The position numbers and the translations under genes were made by a program. DNA of 53,999 nucleotides from Bacteroidota bacterium (GTDB lineage Bacteria; Bacteroidota; Bacteroidia; Chitinophagales; Chitinophagaceae): positions 1-53,999 of the forward strand of contig JAEWAC010000098.1 of the NCBI GenBank assembly GCA_023391895.1. Reading direction: 5' to 3'. Under the pieces are notes generated by a model. That model ran no database searches. It saw nothing but the letters and a program-made list of their open reading frames with translations, and had not been told where the DNA came from. Shown piece by piece: positions 9,060 through 16,617 of this stretch (its first letter is position 1; the number at the start of each line of letters is the position of its first letter).

Positions 9060-9818
9060 ATGAAAAGACTGGAAAACAAAACAGCGGTTATCACCGGAGC
9101 CGCCGGTAGCATTGGTAAAACCACCGCAAAGCTCTTTTTGGATGAAGGGGCGAAGGTGTTTTTAGTGGATTTGAACGAAGAGACACTGAAGAATACGGCG
9201 GCAGAATTAGGAAGTGTAAATGTGCAATATACGGCTGCCGACGTAACCCAGGCGGCCGATGTGCAACGTTATGTAAACGATGCCGTGAAAGCTTTTGGAA
9301 AGATTGATATCTTTTTCAACAACGCGGGTATAGAAGGGGTGGTAAAGCCGGTACCTGATTATCCCGAAGAGGTATTTGACAAAGTGTTGGCCGTAAACGT
9401 TAAAGGCGTTTGGCTAGGCAACAAATATGTAATGCCACACATGAGCGATGGAGGCAGCATTATCCTGACTTCATCGGTGGCAGGTATTGCCGGCAGTCTG
9501 GACGTGAGTGCGTATATAGCGAGTAAACACGCAGTGGTAGGCCTCATGCGAAACCTGGCGCTGGAAGTAGCACCCAGGAAAATCAGAGTCAATACTATTA
9601 ACCCCTCACCGGTTGATAACCGAATGATGCGCTCCCTGGAAGATGGCTTTGCCCCCGGACAGGCAGAAGCTGCAAAAAAAGAACTGGAAAAAGCAATTCC
9701 ATTAGGTCGCTATGCCGAACCATCAGAAATAGGACAATTGGTTTTGTTCCTTGCCAGTGATGAAAGCCGCTTTATCACAGGTACCGTACAAGTAATTGAT
9801 GGCGGTATGAATGCTTAG
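9060..9818 (+). CDS. SDR-family NAD(P)-dependent oxidoreductase
   Basis: A 252-residue classical short-chain dehydrogenase. It has a T-G-A-A-G-S-I-G nucleotide-binding loop (residues about 12-19; the canonical loop is TGxxxGIG), D-V at about 61, N-N-A-G near 89, the catalytic serine in L-T-S-S-V-A-G (about 140), Y-I-A-S-K (catalytic Tyr and Lys, about 151-155), and the C-terminal F-I-T-G-T-V-x-x-x-D-G-G-M. The substrate cannot be deduced; glucose 1-dehydrogenase-like and 3-oxoacyl reductase-like enzymes share these marks. It is monocistronic, behind two FNR-like boxes and before a strong terminator, and its first residues (MKRLENK) match those of the SDR at 25291 and of the SDR remnant at 24077. 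Confidence 0.88.
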   Translation: MKRLENKTAVITGAAGSIGKTTAKLFLDEGAKVFLVDLNEETLKNTAAELGSVNVQYTAADVTQAADVQRYVNDAVKAFGKIDIFFNNAGIEGVVKPVPDYPEEVFDKVLAVNVKGVWLGNKYVMPHMSDGGSIILTSSVAGIAGSLDVSAYIASKHAVVGLMRNLALEVAPRKIRVNTINPSPVDNRMMRSLEDGFAPGQAEAAKKELEKAIPLGRYAEPSEIGQLVLFLASDESRFITGTVQVIDGGMNA

Positions 9819-9847
9819 TAAACAAACAATAACTAAAGGATGGAAAG

Positions 9848-9878
9848 ATAGCGGCCGCACTGAATATGCGGCCGCTAT
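9848..9878 (+). terminator. Rho-independent terminator of the SDR gene
   Basis: Perfect 12-base GC-rich arms (9848-9859 and 9867-9878) around a 7-base loop, followed by TTCTATTT, 30 bases after the SDR stop. Confidence 0.85.
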
Positions 9879-9919
9879 TTCTATTTAAAAATCAATACTG
9901 ATTTTTCCAATTTTCTATT

Positions 9920-10159
9920 CTAAGCAATTCGAAAAACAAATGAAAGTTTATCTGAAAGACAATCTTCGCCGATAATAAAAACAATGTCTCCCTCGTCAAG
10001 AATCATTATTAATATACTTCTTCGTAATGCCCAGATTAGCTCATTCCTGCAATGCTTCCATTTTTGTTGTGTTTGAAGAAAACTGCCTTGATAACTTTGT
10101 TTAAGTGTGGCGGCAGCAGTAACATATTTACCCGTAAAGTTTATATCTCTTACTTCCCT
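9920..10159 (-). pseudogene. Possible gene remnant (79 open codons, no start)
   Basis: Reading the minus strand from 10159 gives 79 codons without a stop, ending at TAG (9920-9922), right after an in-frame TGA. The translation has a protein-like composition (starts REVRDINFTGKYV, contains ELIWALRRSI and MILDEGDIVFI). The only ATG is close to the end. I cannot assign a family. It may be the tail of a decayed gene or a chance open frame. Confidence 0.2.
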
Positions 10160-10530
10160 TCATTATTATTGAATTAGAACATCACCGCTCCCCCGGCACA
10201 TATCCTTGCCTGGTCTGCCGTTTTTTATAAAGGAGCGCCATCCGGACCGACCCATTTTCAGAGATTAGGTTTAAAAACTGAGACTGTGTCCGGTATTTTG
10301 TTAAGTGCTGGCAGAATTCAGTTTTCCTAACTTCAGAGACCGCACTGTTAGTATATTTTGTTTTGCTTTATCCAATCCCTAAACATGAGAGTTCTCACGT
10401 CTTCCTCATTAACCAGGAAGTTCGAATTCAGGCAATTATCGGAGCGTGGAGGTATTTTTTAGCCATTAGTGTTCCCCTGCAGCTACATTCAGAGTTTTCA
10501 TTTCCAATCATAAGATGATCGTATAAAACA

Positions 10531-10557
10531 ACAGGAACAGGCATCGCCTGTTCCTGT
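10531..10557 (-). terminator. Terminator of the minus-strand operon
   Basis: 12-base perfect arms (10531-10542 and 10546-10557) around a 3-base loop; on the minus strand TTGTTTTATA follows. It is 108 bases after the stop of the NmrA-like gene. Confidence 0.7.
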
Positions 10558-10665
10558 TTGTTGAAACCATCTGTAAAGTTCCTGAAAACTGATAAAGTTG
10601 ATACTTATTGCTCTTTTGAAATAGTTATTAGGCATAGTGCCCCTCTAGGGCAGCTATCTTTAGCA

Positions 10666-11316
10666 TTAATAGGCAATGGTAAAGCGCTGCTGGGTATGCC
10701 TGGGCTTTTCTAGTTCATCCACTATGGCAACAGCCGTATCTTCTACTGAAATAACACTTCTGCCTTTTGTATCAAATACAGGATTTTCCAATCCCGTCCG
10801 GTAAACACCTTTTCTTTCTCCCGATGTGCCTTGGTGCATTTCCACCGCCGGACTTAAAAACGTCCAATCCAGATCCTTTTCTTCTTTAAGTAGGTTCAGG
10901 TAATCCCGGGCTGCTGTGGCTCCGGACTTCCATTCCGGCGGAAAACCCTCGGTATCTACAATCTGCTGATCGGGAGCTATAAATAAACTTCCTGCACCAC
11001 CTACAACGATCAACCGCTTAATTCCCGATTTTCTAACAGCAGTTTGTATAAGCTGGGAACCTAGTAAGAACTCTTTATAAAGGTTCGGGTTATTCCATCC
11101 GGGATTGTAAGCGCTGATTACCGCATCGTGACCCGCTATAGCAGTAACGATTTCAGCTTCCTTCAATGCATTGGCGGAAACCGCATTTACATTTTCTGCT
11201 GCCGGTATTTTTTCAGCATTGCGTGCAATAGCCGTAACCTGGTGACCTCGCTCTGCTAACTCTGTTAAAATTGCTTTGCCTACAAATCCTGATGCTCCTA
11301 TTAAAGCTACTTTCAT
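10666..11316 (-). CDS. NAD(P)-binding NmrA/YwnB-like atypical SDR
   Basis: A 216-residue Rossmann-fold protein of the atypical SDR type: the G-A-S-G-F-V-G loop at residues 8-14, then A-R-N in the place that selects NADP(H), and V-V-G-G-A-G-S-L-F (about 100-108). It lacks the Y-x-x-x-K pair, so it is likely a flavin/quinone reductase-like or redox-sensing NmrA-type protein. It is the last gene of a four-gene minus-strand operon (13098 to 10666; gaps of 19 to 28 bases) controlled from the FNR-like box at 13171. Similar genes are often near DoxX and SDR genes in Bacteroidota and are linked with quinone or electrophile stress; that role is inference here. Confidence 0.82.
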   Translation of the reverse strand: MKVALIGASGFVGKAILTELAERGHQVTAIARNAEKIPAAENVNAVSANALKEAEIVTAIAGHDAVISAYNPGWNNPNLYKEFLLGSQLIQTAVRKSGIKRLIVVGGAGSLFIAPDQQIVDTEGFPPEWKSGATAARDYLNLLKEEKDLDWTFLSPAVEMHQGTSGERKGVYRTGLENPVFDTKGRSVISVEDTAVAIVDELEKPRHTQQRFTIAY

Positions 11317-11335
11317 CTTATTTAGGTTTAATTTA

Positions 11336-11809
11336 TTATTGATATACCGTTGCTCTTGGATCCTGAACTTTTCGGTTGGCGTATGTTACAGCCATGTTTT
11401 TCCGACTAAGCAGGAAATCGATGGAATACTTACCACTACCCGCAAATAATAATACGATATATGCGAGCAGGTACATTAAGGCAAGTTCTTTTGCAGCAAA
11501 CGGGTCAGCCGCATGAATGATCGTGGCGGCAACCAACATGGTAATCAGCAAGGGAACTGTTGCAAGCCTTGTGGCTAAACCAGCAACAATCAATATGGAA
11601 CAAAACACTTCTGCAAAAACCGTCAATCCGAGTGAAAGTTCCGGGCTCATTCCAAACACTGATGGAAACTGAATCGGCGATCCGGAAAATAGCATCATGA
11701 GCTTTGGAATACCATGTGTTAGCATTAATACAGAAATACCTACTCTAGCTGTCAACAGGGCAAGGCTTGTTGTGTTAGAATAATCATGTACGTTCAATAT
11801 CTTTTTCAT
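11336..11809 (-). CDS. DoxX family membrane protein
   Basis: A 157-residue protein with four predicted membrane helices (about 16-36, 58-78, 82-103 and 108-128). It begins with the DoxX-type sequence A-R-V-G-I-S-V-L-M-L-T-H-G-I-P-K-L and then S-L-G-L-T-V-F-A-E-V-F-C-S-I-L-I-V-A-G-L-A-T-R-L. DoxX proteins are small inner-membrane proteins linked with thiol/quinone redox stress and sometimes act as oxidoreductase subunits. It lies between the NmrA-like and YceI genes, with gaps of 19 bases on each side, so it is surely co-transcribed. The family is sure, the exact role open. Confidence 0.88.
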   Translation of the reverse strand: MKKILNVHDYSNTTSLALLTARVGISVLMLTHGIPKLMMLFSGSPIQFPSVFGMSPELSLGLTVFAEVFCSILIVAGLATRLATVPLLITMLVAATIIHAADPFAAKELALMYLLAYIVLLFAGSGKYSIDFLLSRKNMAVTYANRKVQDPRATVYQ

Positions 11810-11828
11810 GAAATAAAGTATTTACAGG

Positions 11829-12407
11829 TTATTGTTTTTGAATGAATTCACCATCTGCTTTAATCCTTACTTTATCACTGATGACACTATGGGGAAAACC
11901 AGGACCTACATTAAAATCAGAACGTTTGATTTCACCTTGCAGTTGAAAACCGGCTGTTGTGGCCTTTGACATGGGGTTTTCTGTAGTGCCTCTGTATTTC
12001 AGGTTCATGGTAACCGGCTTGGTGATGCCATTCAGCGTAAGATCTCCAGTAAGCTCATACGTGTCTTTACCCTTTTTCTTTAGAGAAGTACTCTTGAAAG
12101 TCAGCTCAGGGTATTTCTCCACATTAAAAAAGTCGGCACTTTTCAGGTGATTGTCTCTTGCTTCAACCCTGGTATCAATAGAAGCAGTTTTAGCCTTTAG
12201 TTCAAATGAGGCATCGCTAAAGTCAGGTTTGGATGACTTTACGATTACATCAAAGTCATTGAAAGTTCCCGAAACATCGGCTATGCCCAGGTGCGTTACC
12301 GTAAAGCCAAGTTGAGAATGTGGGTCGTCGTTTTCCCAGGTTGATAAAACAGTCGTAAAAGCCGATAACGTAATAACTGTGGTAAGAATAAGTGCTATTT
12401 TTTTCAT
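11829..12407 (-). CDS. YceI-like periplasmic lipid-binding protein
   Basis: A 192-residue secreted protein: signal peptide about 1-22 (KK, then a hydrophobic core ending around LSTW), then the YceI lipocalin-like barrel. Recognisable family blocks are D-x-x-H-S-Q-L-G-F-T-V-T-H-L-G (about 28-41), the V-E-A-R-D-N-H-L-K-S-A-D-F-F block (about 81-94) and the G-D-L-T-L-N-G-I-T-K-P-V block (about 121-132). YceI proteins bind polyisoprenoid or related lipids in the periplasm and are often induced by stress. In this operon it may carry a quinone-like lipid for the DoxX and oxidoreductase neighbours; that link is inference. Confidence 0.9.
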   Translation of the reverse strand: MKKIALILTTVITLSAFTTVLSTWENDDPHSQLGFTVTHLGIADVSGTFNDFDVIVKSSKPDFSDASFELKAKTASIDTRVEARDNHLKSADFFNVEKYPELTFKSTSLKKKGKDTYELTGDLTLNGITKPVTMNLKYRGTTENPMSKATTAGFQLQGEIKRSDFNVGPGFPHSVISDKVRIKADGEFIQKQ

Positions 12408-12435
12408 TGTGCTATTTTTTTTATTTGTTAAGAGA

Positions 12436-13098
12436 TTAATTGTGTAAAATTTTCCAGCCGGCTAACCAGTTGTAATTGTATTTCATCCCCAGCTGTATAA
12501 GCAGTAGCTGCATATGCTCCAGGGTTCTGCTCACCGGTAAATCACCGGCTATAATTGGATTGAAACCTGCTGTTGCTACCAGTTCAGAAACCGTTTGTAG
12601 CGCTTCTTCATTATGGCCGGCAATGAAGGCATCTACCTGTTTGCCGTCAATGACCGGTGTGGAAAAATCAGCTGCGAAAGTGGTATTGAAAGCTTTGATC
12701 ACTTTTGAGTGAGGCAAGAGCTTTTGTAACTCTTCGGCCGCACTGGTATCCGGTGCTGTTACTAATCCATTATAGGTTTCGTTTAAAGGATTGGCAATAG
12801 AAATCACAATTTTCTGGTTAGCGACTTCTTTGATCTTTTCAGCGATTTCTTTCTCAGCACTAAATGGAACCGCAAGGATAATTATATCTGCTTCCCAGCT
12901 GGCCTCTGTCGAACAAACCGCTGCCTCGACTTCAGCATTCGGATTATTGGTTTCTATTTCTTTTACCAATGCATCCAGCTCTGCCTGCTTGCTTGCTTTT
13001 AAAAGCAACCTGTACGGACCTTTTGCAATGGATTTTGAAATTGCGGAACCCATATTACCAGAGGCTCCAATAACTGCTATGGTTTGCTTTGTGTGCAT
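12436..13098 (-). CDS. F420-dependent NADP oxidoreductase-like protein
   Basis: A 220-residue Rossmann protein of the NADPH-dependent F420 reductase / NADP oxidoreductase family: I-A-V-I-G-A-S-G-N-M-G-S-A-I at the N-terminus, then D-I-I-I-L-A-V-P-F and the S-I-A-N-P-L-N block, and V-I-K-A-F-N-T-T. Bacteroidota do not normally make F420, so it probably reduces another substrate with NADPH. An in-frame ATG lies 33 bases upstream (13131), but a -7-like element (13117-13124) overlaps that stretch, so ATG 13098 with the product MHTKQTIAVIG is the likely start. It is the first gene of the operon that ends at 10666. Confidence 0.8.
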   Translation of the reverse strand: MHTKQTIAVIGASGNMGSAISKSIAKGPYRLLLKASKQAELDALVKEIETNNPNAEVEAAVCSTEASWEADIIILAVPFSAEKEIAEKIKEVANQKIVISIANPLNETYNGLVTAPDTSAAEELQKLLPHSKVIKAFNTTFAADFSTPVIDGKQVDAFIAGHNEEALQTVSELVATAGFNPIIAGDLPVSRTLEHMQLLLIQLGMKYNYNWLAGWKILHN

Positions 13099-13116
13099 GA
13101 TCTTTATTTTGAAACA

Positions 13117-13124
13117 CAAAGCTA
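13117..13124 (-). promoter_or_regulatory. -7 element of the four-gene operon
   Basis: The minus strand reads TAGCTTTG, a perfect TAnnTTTG match. It predicts a transcript start near 13110, just ahead of ATG 13098, and excludes the longer start at 13131. A -33 TTG is not evident. Confidence 0.6.
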
Positions 13125-13170
13125 CCACCACACCATACCCCGCTCCATTGCGTTTGGATAAGAAATGGCA

Positions 13171-13184
13171 TTGACATATATCAA
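13171..13184 (-). promoter_or_regulatory. FNR-like box upstream of the operon
   Basis: TTGACATATATCAA, extended to the 16-base near-palindrome ATTGACATATATCAAT. Its centre is 53.5 bases upstream of the first base of the -7 element; the SDR promoter has the same distance within one base. It lies between the Crp/Fnr gene and the operon it would control. Confidence 0.65.
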
Positions 13185-13208
13185 TGAAATAAGAAAGGGA
13201 AGCTTGAC

Positions 13209-13787
13209 CTATTTACGGGTCATTTTTCTGCGCACCCGGCTCAGGGTTTCCGGAGTAAGACCCATGTAGGAGGCAATCATATGCTGCGGCACGCGTTGAA
13301 CGATATCCGGGTATAGCGAAGTAAAGGAAGCGTAACGCTCCTCCAGTGAAAGGCTGATAATTGATGTAAGCCTTCTTTGCATGGCGATATAGGCGCCGGT
13401 AATCTGGATACGGATCCATGTTTCGTATTTTGGCAAGATCTTCAGCAATTCCTCATGGGCATCCTTGTTGATAAGCACAAGCTCGGAATCTTCCAGTGCA
13501 TCTATATTGTAAGTTGCCGGTTCAGCGGTGAGGAAACTAAACAGATCGGATATGGTCCATTCCTCCAGGGCAAACTGTATGATGCGCTCTACTCCTTTTT
13601 CATCAATGGAATAGGATCGCAGGGCACCTTTTTCTACAAAGGCAATGATCTTACACACATCGCCTTCCTGCAGCAGGTATTGTTTTTTGCGAAGCTTTTT
13701 GGGCATGAGGTAGTTTTTTACAACTGCAAGCTCCTCCTCACTGAAAGGCACTTTACTCTTCAGAGTTTGAAAGAAGATCTCGTACAT
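13209..13787 (-). CDS. Crp/Fnr-family transcriptional regulator
   Basis: A 192-residue regulator: cyclic-nucleotide-binding-like beta-roll at about 20-115, dimer helix at about 116-138, C-terminal winged helix-turn-helix (V-P-Q-H-M-I-A-S-Y-M-G-L-T-P-E-T-L-S-R). The recognition helix carries E180, S183 and R184, the same E-x-x-S-R pattern that lets E. coli FNR read TTGA half-sites. Only one cysteine (C45) is present in the sensor domain, so it is not an iron-sulphur oxygen sensor like FNR. The ligand is unknown; Bacteroidota paralogues of this length often do not bind cAMP. It is transcribed toward the operon, 110 bases ahead of it, and FNR-like boxes occur at 13171 and in front of the SDR at 9060. 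Confidence 0.88.
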   Translation of the reverse strand: MYEIFFQTLKSKVPFSEEELAVVKNYLMPKKLRKKQYLLQEGDVCKIIAFVEKGALRSYSIDEKGVERIIQFALEEWTISDLFSFLTAEPATYNIDALEDSELVLINKDAHEELLKILPKYETWIRIQITGAYIAMQRRLTSIISLSLEERYASFTSLYPDIVQRVPQHMIASYMGLTPETLSRVRRKMTRK

Positions 13788-13834
13788 GCTTCAACTTTTT
13801 TAATAAACGACAAATTTCATCCTTGATTTGGTAT

Positions 13835-13844
13835 AACGATCGTT
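13835..13844. promoter_or_regulatory. Palindrome AACGATCGTT in the Crp/Fnr gene promoter
   Basis: A perfect 10-base palindrome 48 bases upstream of the regulator's start codon, where it would overlap or precede the -33 region. The sequence resembles operators of TetR-family repressors. No TetR gene is in the window. Confidence 0.35.
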
Positions 13845-14121
13845 GTCATCAGTTTAATTTACACAATGATCTTGGTATTCAATAGCCTGCCAAAATTTTT
13901 CATTCTATAATCCTTCTTGTTTCGTTCCAATTCCCAACTTCTGAATTACTTTCATCTTAGCAGAGGTTGTTTTGTTGCAATAAGACAGGCGGAAATATAG
14001 CCACTATATATGAGAATGAAGGCAGCTTCAGTATTACAAAACAGACCAGCAGAATGGAGGACCATTTAAGGAACAAATGATTGAGTTGGTGTGCTTTATA
14101 GCCTCTGTTTAAAGCATATTG

Positions 14122-14159
14122 AAGCCCATATTGAAACACCAGTATTTCCATATGGGCTT
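14122..14159 (-). terminator. Hairpin downstream of the DUF5009 gene, built on a repeat
   Basis: Arms AAGCCCATA (14122-14130) and TATGGGCTT (14151-14159) pair over a 20-base loop, 24 bases after the stop of the minus-strand gene. The right arm is the core of the dispersed repeat. No good T tract follows, so termination is uncertain. Confidence 0.4.
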
Positions 14160-14163
14160 TTAA
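14152..14163 (+). repeat. ATGGGNTTTTRAAA repeat, plus copy
   Basis: ATG GGC TTT TAA then AGTTTTTG. It lies between two minus-strand genes, so it is antisense to local transcription. Confidence 0.6.
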
Positions 14164-14182
14164 AGTTTTTGATAAAATGGGT

Positions 14183-15319
14183 TTACACCTTTACGTAGAT
14201 CTTTTTTTTGTCCAGTACCCAGCCTATGCACCAGCAAAGCAGCATATAAGCCAGTGCAAATAAAAGCGATCCTATTGCACCGGGTGCTATCACCTGGAAG
14301 AAACCAGCATTGATCCATTCGTAAAAACTGGTATGGGGCTGTACCCGTATCATGTACAAAATAATGATCAGCAATTCGGACAGGAGGTAAATGAACAGCG
14401 GGTTTTTGCCAAACACCAAAAAAAAGTACGTCCAGTTGTGGTGGCGCCACTGCCTGATTTCTACAACAAAGATCAAAGCGGCAATGATCACCAGGTCCAG
14501 ACCGGTAGTGAGCAGGACAAAGGAACTGCTCCAGAGTTTTTTGTTAATGGGAAATAAGTTGTTCCAGATGAGGGCCAGGAAGATCAGCAAGGCGCCAGTC
14601 AGAAGGAGTTTGGCAAGGGTTTCATAGCCTTTTCCCTTCGCCTGGATGAAACGGCCGGCATAGAAGCCGATCACCACGTTCACAATGGCCGGCAAGGTGC
14701 TCAAAAGACCTTCGGGGTCAAATGCCACACCCTCACCATGGTACAAATGGCTGTCACCCAACATGGCCCGGTCCAGGTACAAGCCGGCATTACCCAACAT
14801 GCTGAAAGGCTGGGCAGGATCACCAAAAAGCAATAAGAGGATCCAATAACCTACCAGTAATAAGGCACTCACCACATAAACCGTGCGGGTGGAAAAATAG
14901 TGGATCAGCAAAGAAGCGAAAAAATAGCAAAGCGCGATGCGCTGCAGCACGCCCATGATGCGGGTTTCCTGAAAGGGCGCACCAATGATGGTGCCGCTTT
15001 CATCCAGCCGGAAAAAAGGAAACCAGTACATGAGGTAACCCAGTAAAAAGATCAGGAGGGTGCGCCGGATGATTTTTTTCAAAAAAGCGGCATTGCTGAT
15101 TTCTTTGTACCGTGCCTGCGAAAAACTCATGGCATTGCCCACGGCAAACAAAAAGGAAGGAAACACCAGGTCGGTAGGCGTAAAGCCATGCCAGGAGGCA
15201 TGCTCCAGGGGCGCAAAAGGAACCGCACCACTCCCCGGTGTGTTCACAATGATCATAAAGCAAATGGTCATGCCGCGGAACACATCCAGGGAAAGAAAGC
15301 GTTGATAAGGCTTATCCAT
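14183..15319 (-). CDS. HGSNAT/NagX-like membrane acyltransferase (DUF5009 type)
   Basis: A 378-residue polytopic inner-membrane protein with about ten hydrophobic segments. The N-terminus has S-L-D-V-F-R-G-M and H40-x-x-W43-x-G45-x4-D50-x3-P54-x-F56, marks of the heparan-alpha-glucosaminide N-acetyltransferase-like family. Human HGSNAT moves an acetyl group from cytosolic acetyl-CoA across the membrane to terminal glucosamine; bacterial NagX proteins are found with GlcNAc-use genes and their reaction is less clear. A paralogue with the same H/W/G/D/P/F spacing lies at 16802, and a heparanase-like GH79 gene at 20745. Possible role: acetylating or importing amino sugars released from glycosaminoglycan-like material; inference. 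Confidence 0.82.
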   Translation of the reverse strand: MDKPYQRFLSLDVFRGMTICFMIIVNTPGSGAVPFAPLEHASWHGFTPTDLVFPSFLFAVGNAMSFSQARYKEISNAAFLKKIIRRTLLIFLLGYLMYWFPFFRLDESGTIIGAPFQETRIMGVLQRIALCYFFASLLIHYFSTRTVYVVSALLLVGYWILLLLFGDPAQPFSMLGNAGLYLDRAMLGDSHLYHGEGVAFDPEGLLSTLPAIVNVVIGFYAGRFIQAKGKGYETLAKLLLTGALLIFLALIWNNLFPINKKLWSSSFVLLTTGLDLVIIAALIFVVEIRQWRHHNWTYFFLVFGKNPLFIYLLSELLIIILYMIRVQPHTSFYEWINAGFFQVIAPGAIGSLLFALAYMLLCWCIGWVLDKKKIYVKV

Positions 15320-15382
15320 TGCAAATCTGAATTAAGGTGGTAAAGAAAATTGTGGTTTTTGATCCTATACAGAAAGGTGGCA

Positions 15383-15703
15383 TCAGGGCAGGGTCACCAC
15401 TTCCGATCGCAAAACGGCACGGCCGGCAGGATCAAAAACCACTACGCCTTTTCCATTTTTTAGCTGGTCCATGGAATCTTTATAAGAAAAGAAAAGCGTG
15501 TATTGTATGGGTTTTTGAAAAAGCGTATCCACAGGAGTATTCAAGGTATCTTCCCGGAAGTGGAGCATCCGGATGCCGTTTCGCTCCGGTACTTTTTGCA
15601 GTACCAGGTCTTTGGCAATGAGCTGTCTTTGATCCCTTTCAAATCCCCGGCTTTGGCAACCGCCTGTCAGCAGCAGGAGCAGCCAGGAAAGATGCATTTT
15701 CAT
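15383..15703 (-). CDS. Small lipoprotein of unknown function
   Basis: A 106-residue product with a typical lipoprotein signal (MKMHLSWLLLLLTGGC, lipobox Cys16). The mature part has no recognised domain; it ends with V-V-V-F-D-P-A-G-R-A-V-L-R-S-E-V-V. An in-frame ATG 150 bases upstream exists but would hide the signal peptide inside the protein and run over a dispersed repeat, so ATG 15703 was chosen. The gene lies 63 bases upstream of the acyltransferase gene on the same strand, so the two may form an operon. Confidence 0.65.
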   Translation of the reverse strand: MKMHLSWLLLLLTGGCQSRGFERDQRQLIAKDLVLQKVPERNGIRMLHFREDTLNTPVDTLFQKPIQYTLFFSYKDSMDQLKNGKGVVVFDPAGRAVLRSEVVTLP

Positions 15704-15769
15704 GAATGTGGGTTGTTCAATTCGTTTAACAAGGTAAACAAAAAATCGGGTATTAGTCAGGAGTGAATG

Positions 15770-15781
15770 ATGGGTTTTTAA
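15770..15781 (+). repeat. ATGGGNTTTTRAAA repeat, plus copy
   Basis: ATG GGT TTT TAA then AGAAAATG. Between divergent genes (lipoprotein on minus, glyoxalase-like on plus), 88 bases before the next copy. Confidence 0.6.
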
Positions 15782-15869
15782 AGAAAATGTCCCTGCTTTT
15801 TTCCAAAAGGAAAAATAAAGCCAGGCCTTTAACTTGAAGACCTCGTATTGCAAATTGGTTCAGGACTAT

Positions 15870-15881
15870 ATGGGCTTTTGA
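15870..15881 (+). repeat. ATGGGNTTTTRAAA repeat, plus copy
   Basis: ATG GGC TTT TGA then AAGGATAG, 56 bases before the start of the glyoxalase-like gene. Confidence 0.6.
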
Positions 15882-15936
15882 AAGGATAGATCCTGGGTTT
15901 CGTAATTTTAAAGCATCAGTTGCTAAAAAAAAACGT

Positions 15937-16617
15937 ATGGAATTAGACCATGTGTTTATTTTTACCCAGGAGCCCGAAAAAGCAGCGGAGGCACTGCAAC
16001 AGTTCGGGTTAACGGAAGGTGCGCCCAATACCCATCCTGGGCAAGGCACTGCCTGCCGGCGTTTCTTTTTTGAAAATGCATACCTGGAGCTGGTTTGGGT
16101 CAGCAACGAGGTAGAAGTTAAAAGTAAGGCGGTGGCTAAAACGCTTTTGTGGGAGCGGTCGCAATACCAACAGACGCACTATTGCCCCTTTGGACTTTGC
16201 ATGCGGCCGCCCGCTTCTGAAAAACCACAGCCTGCTTTACTGTTTGAAGATGGCTGGAAGTACACACCGCCTTACCTGCCGGAAGGCGCTTTTATCAACA
16301 TCGTTTACAATGCTGCTTTTCCCGCCGAACCCTTGTTATTTGAAATACCTCATTTGAACAGGATGGATAAAGGTCAACCGAATCACCCCGTGCAGCCGCT
16401 TCAACACCTATGGGGTTTTAAAGAAATTACAAAAGTTGTTTTGTTTTTACCTGCTTCTTTAGAGCACCTGTCGGTTGCGATGCAAAAAGTGATCAACAAG
16501 GATAGGGTGGCTGTTGTCCCGGCTAACGACTTTGCCATTACCCTAGAAATGGACCATTGCCCCAAAGGAGCTTCTCAACACTTTCATCCTTTACTTCCTT
16601 TAACCATCAGGTGGTAG
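15937..16617 (+). CDS. VOC/glyoxalase-like domain protein
   Basis: A 226-residue cytoplasmic protein that starts M-E-L-D-H-V-F-I-F and has H-P-G-Q-G-T-A-C-R-R-F-F-F-E-N-A-Y-L-E-L-V-W-V (about 33-55), the pattern of the glyoxalase-like (VOC) family with a metal-ligand-type His in the first strand and a Glu in the E-L block. Such proteins are paired beta-alpha-beta metalloenzymes or resistance-type binding proteins. The reaction cannot be predicted. An in-gene match to the dispersed repeat lies at 16410-16421, read as L-W-G-F-K. No operon partner: the next gene on this strand starts 184 bases later. Confidence 0.75.
   Translation: MELDHVFIFTQEPEKAAEALQQFGLTEGAPNTHPGQGTACRRFFFENAYLELVWVSNEVEVKSKAVAKTLLWERSQYQQTHYCPFGLCMRPPASEKPQPALLFEDGWKYTPPYLPEGAFINIVYNAAFPAEPLLFEIPHLNRMDKGQPNHPVQPLQHLWGFKEITKVVLFLPASLEHLSVAMQKVINKDRVAVVPANDFAITLEMDHCPKGASQHFHPLLPLTIRW
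16410..16421 (+). repeat. ATGGGNTTTTRAAA motif inside the glyoxalase-like gene
   Basis: ATGGGGTTTTAAAG, a perfect core match, but in coding sequence in another frame (codons for L-W-G-F-K). It may be chance; it is one of only two core matches found within genes. Confidence 0.35.

Larger units (their letters stand above)
9884..10665. other. Long intergenic region without a clear gene
   Basis: It holds a possible gene remnant on the minus strand (9920-10159) and the operon terminator (10531-10557). The remaining DNA is AT-rich with stops in all frames. No dispersed repeats of the ATGGGNTTTTRAAA kind are present. Confidence 0.45.
13788..14182. other. Intergenic region with promoter palindrome and repeat hairpin
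   Basis: Upstream of the Crp/Fnr gene. It contains the palindrome at 13835-13844, the hairpin at 14122-14159 and one dispersed repeat (14152). The short minus-strand open frame at 13957-14151 overlaps the hairpin and was not accepted as a gene. Confidence 0.5.

Noticed and set aside
10281..10310. A stretch with ACTGTGTCCGG that recalls ends of some IS256-type elements
   Set aside because: No transposase gene, no partner inverted repeat and no target duplication could be found nearby.
13957..14151. 64-codon minus-strand open frame
   Set aside because: Overlaps a hairpin and a dispersed repeat, has no recognisable domain and no promoter-like element.
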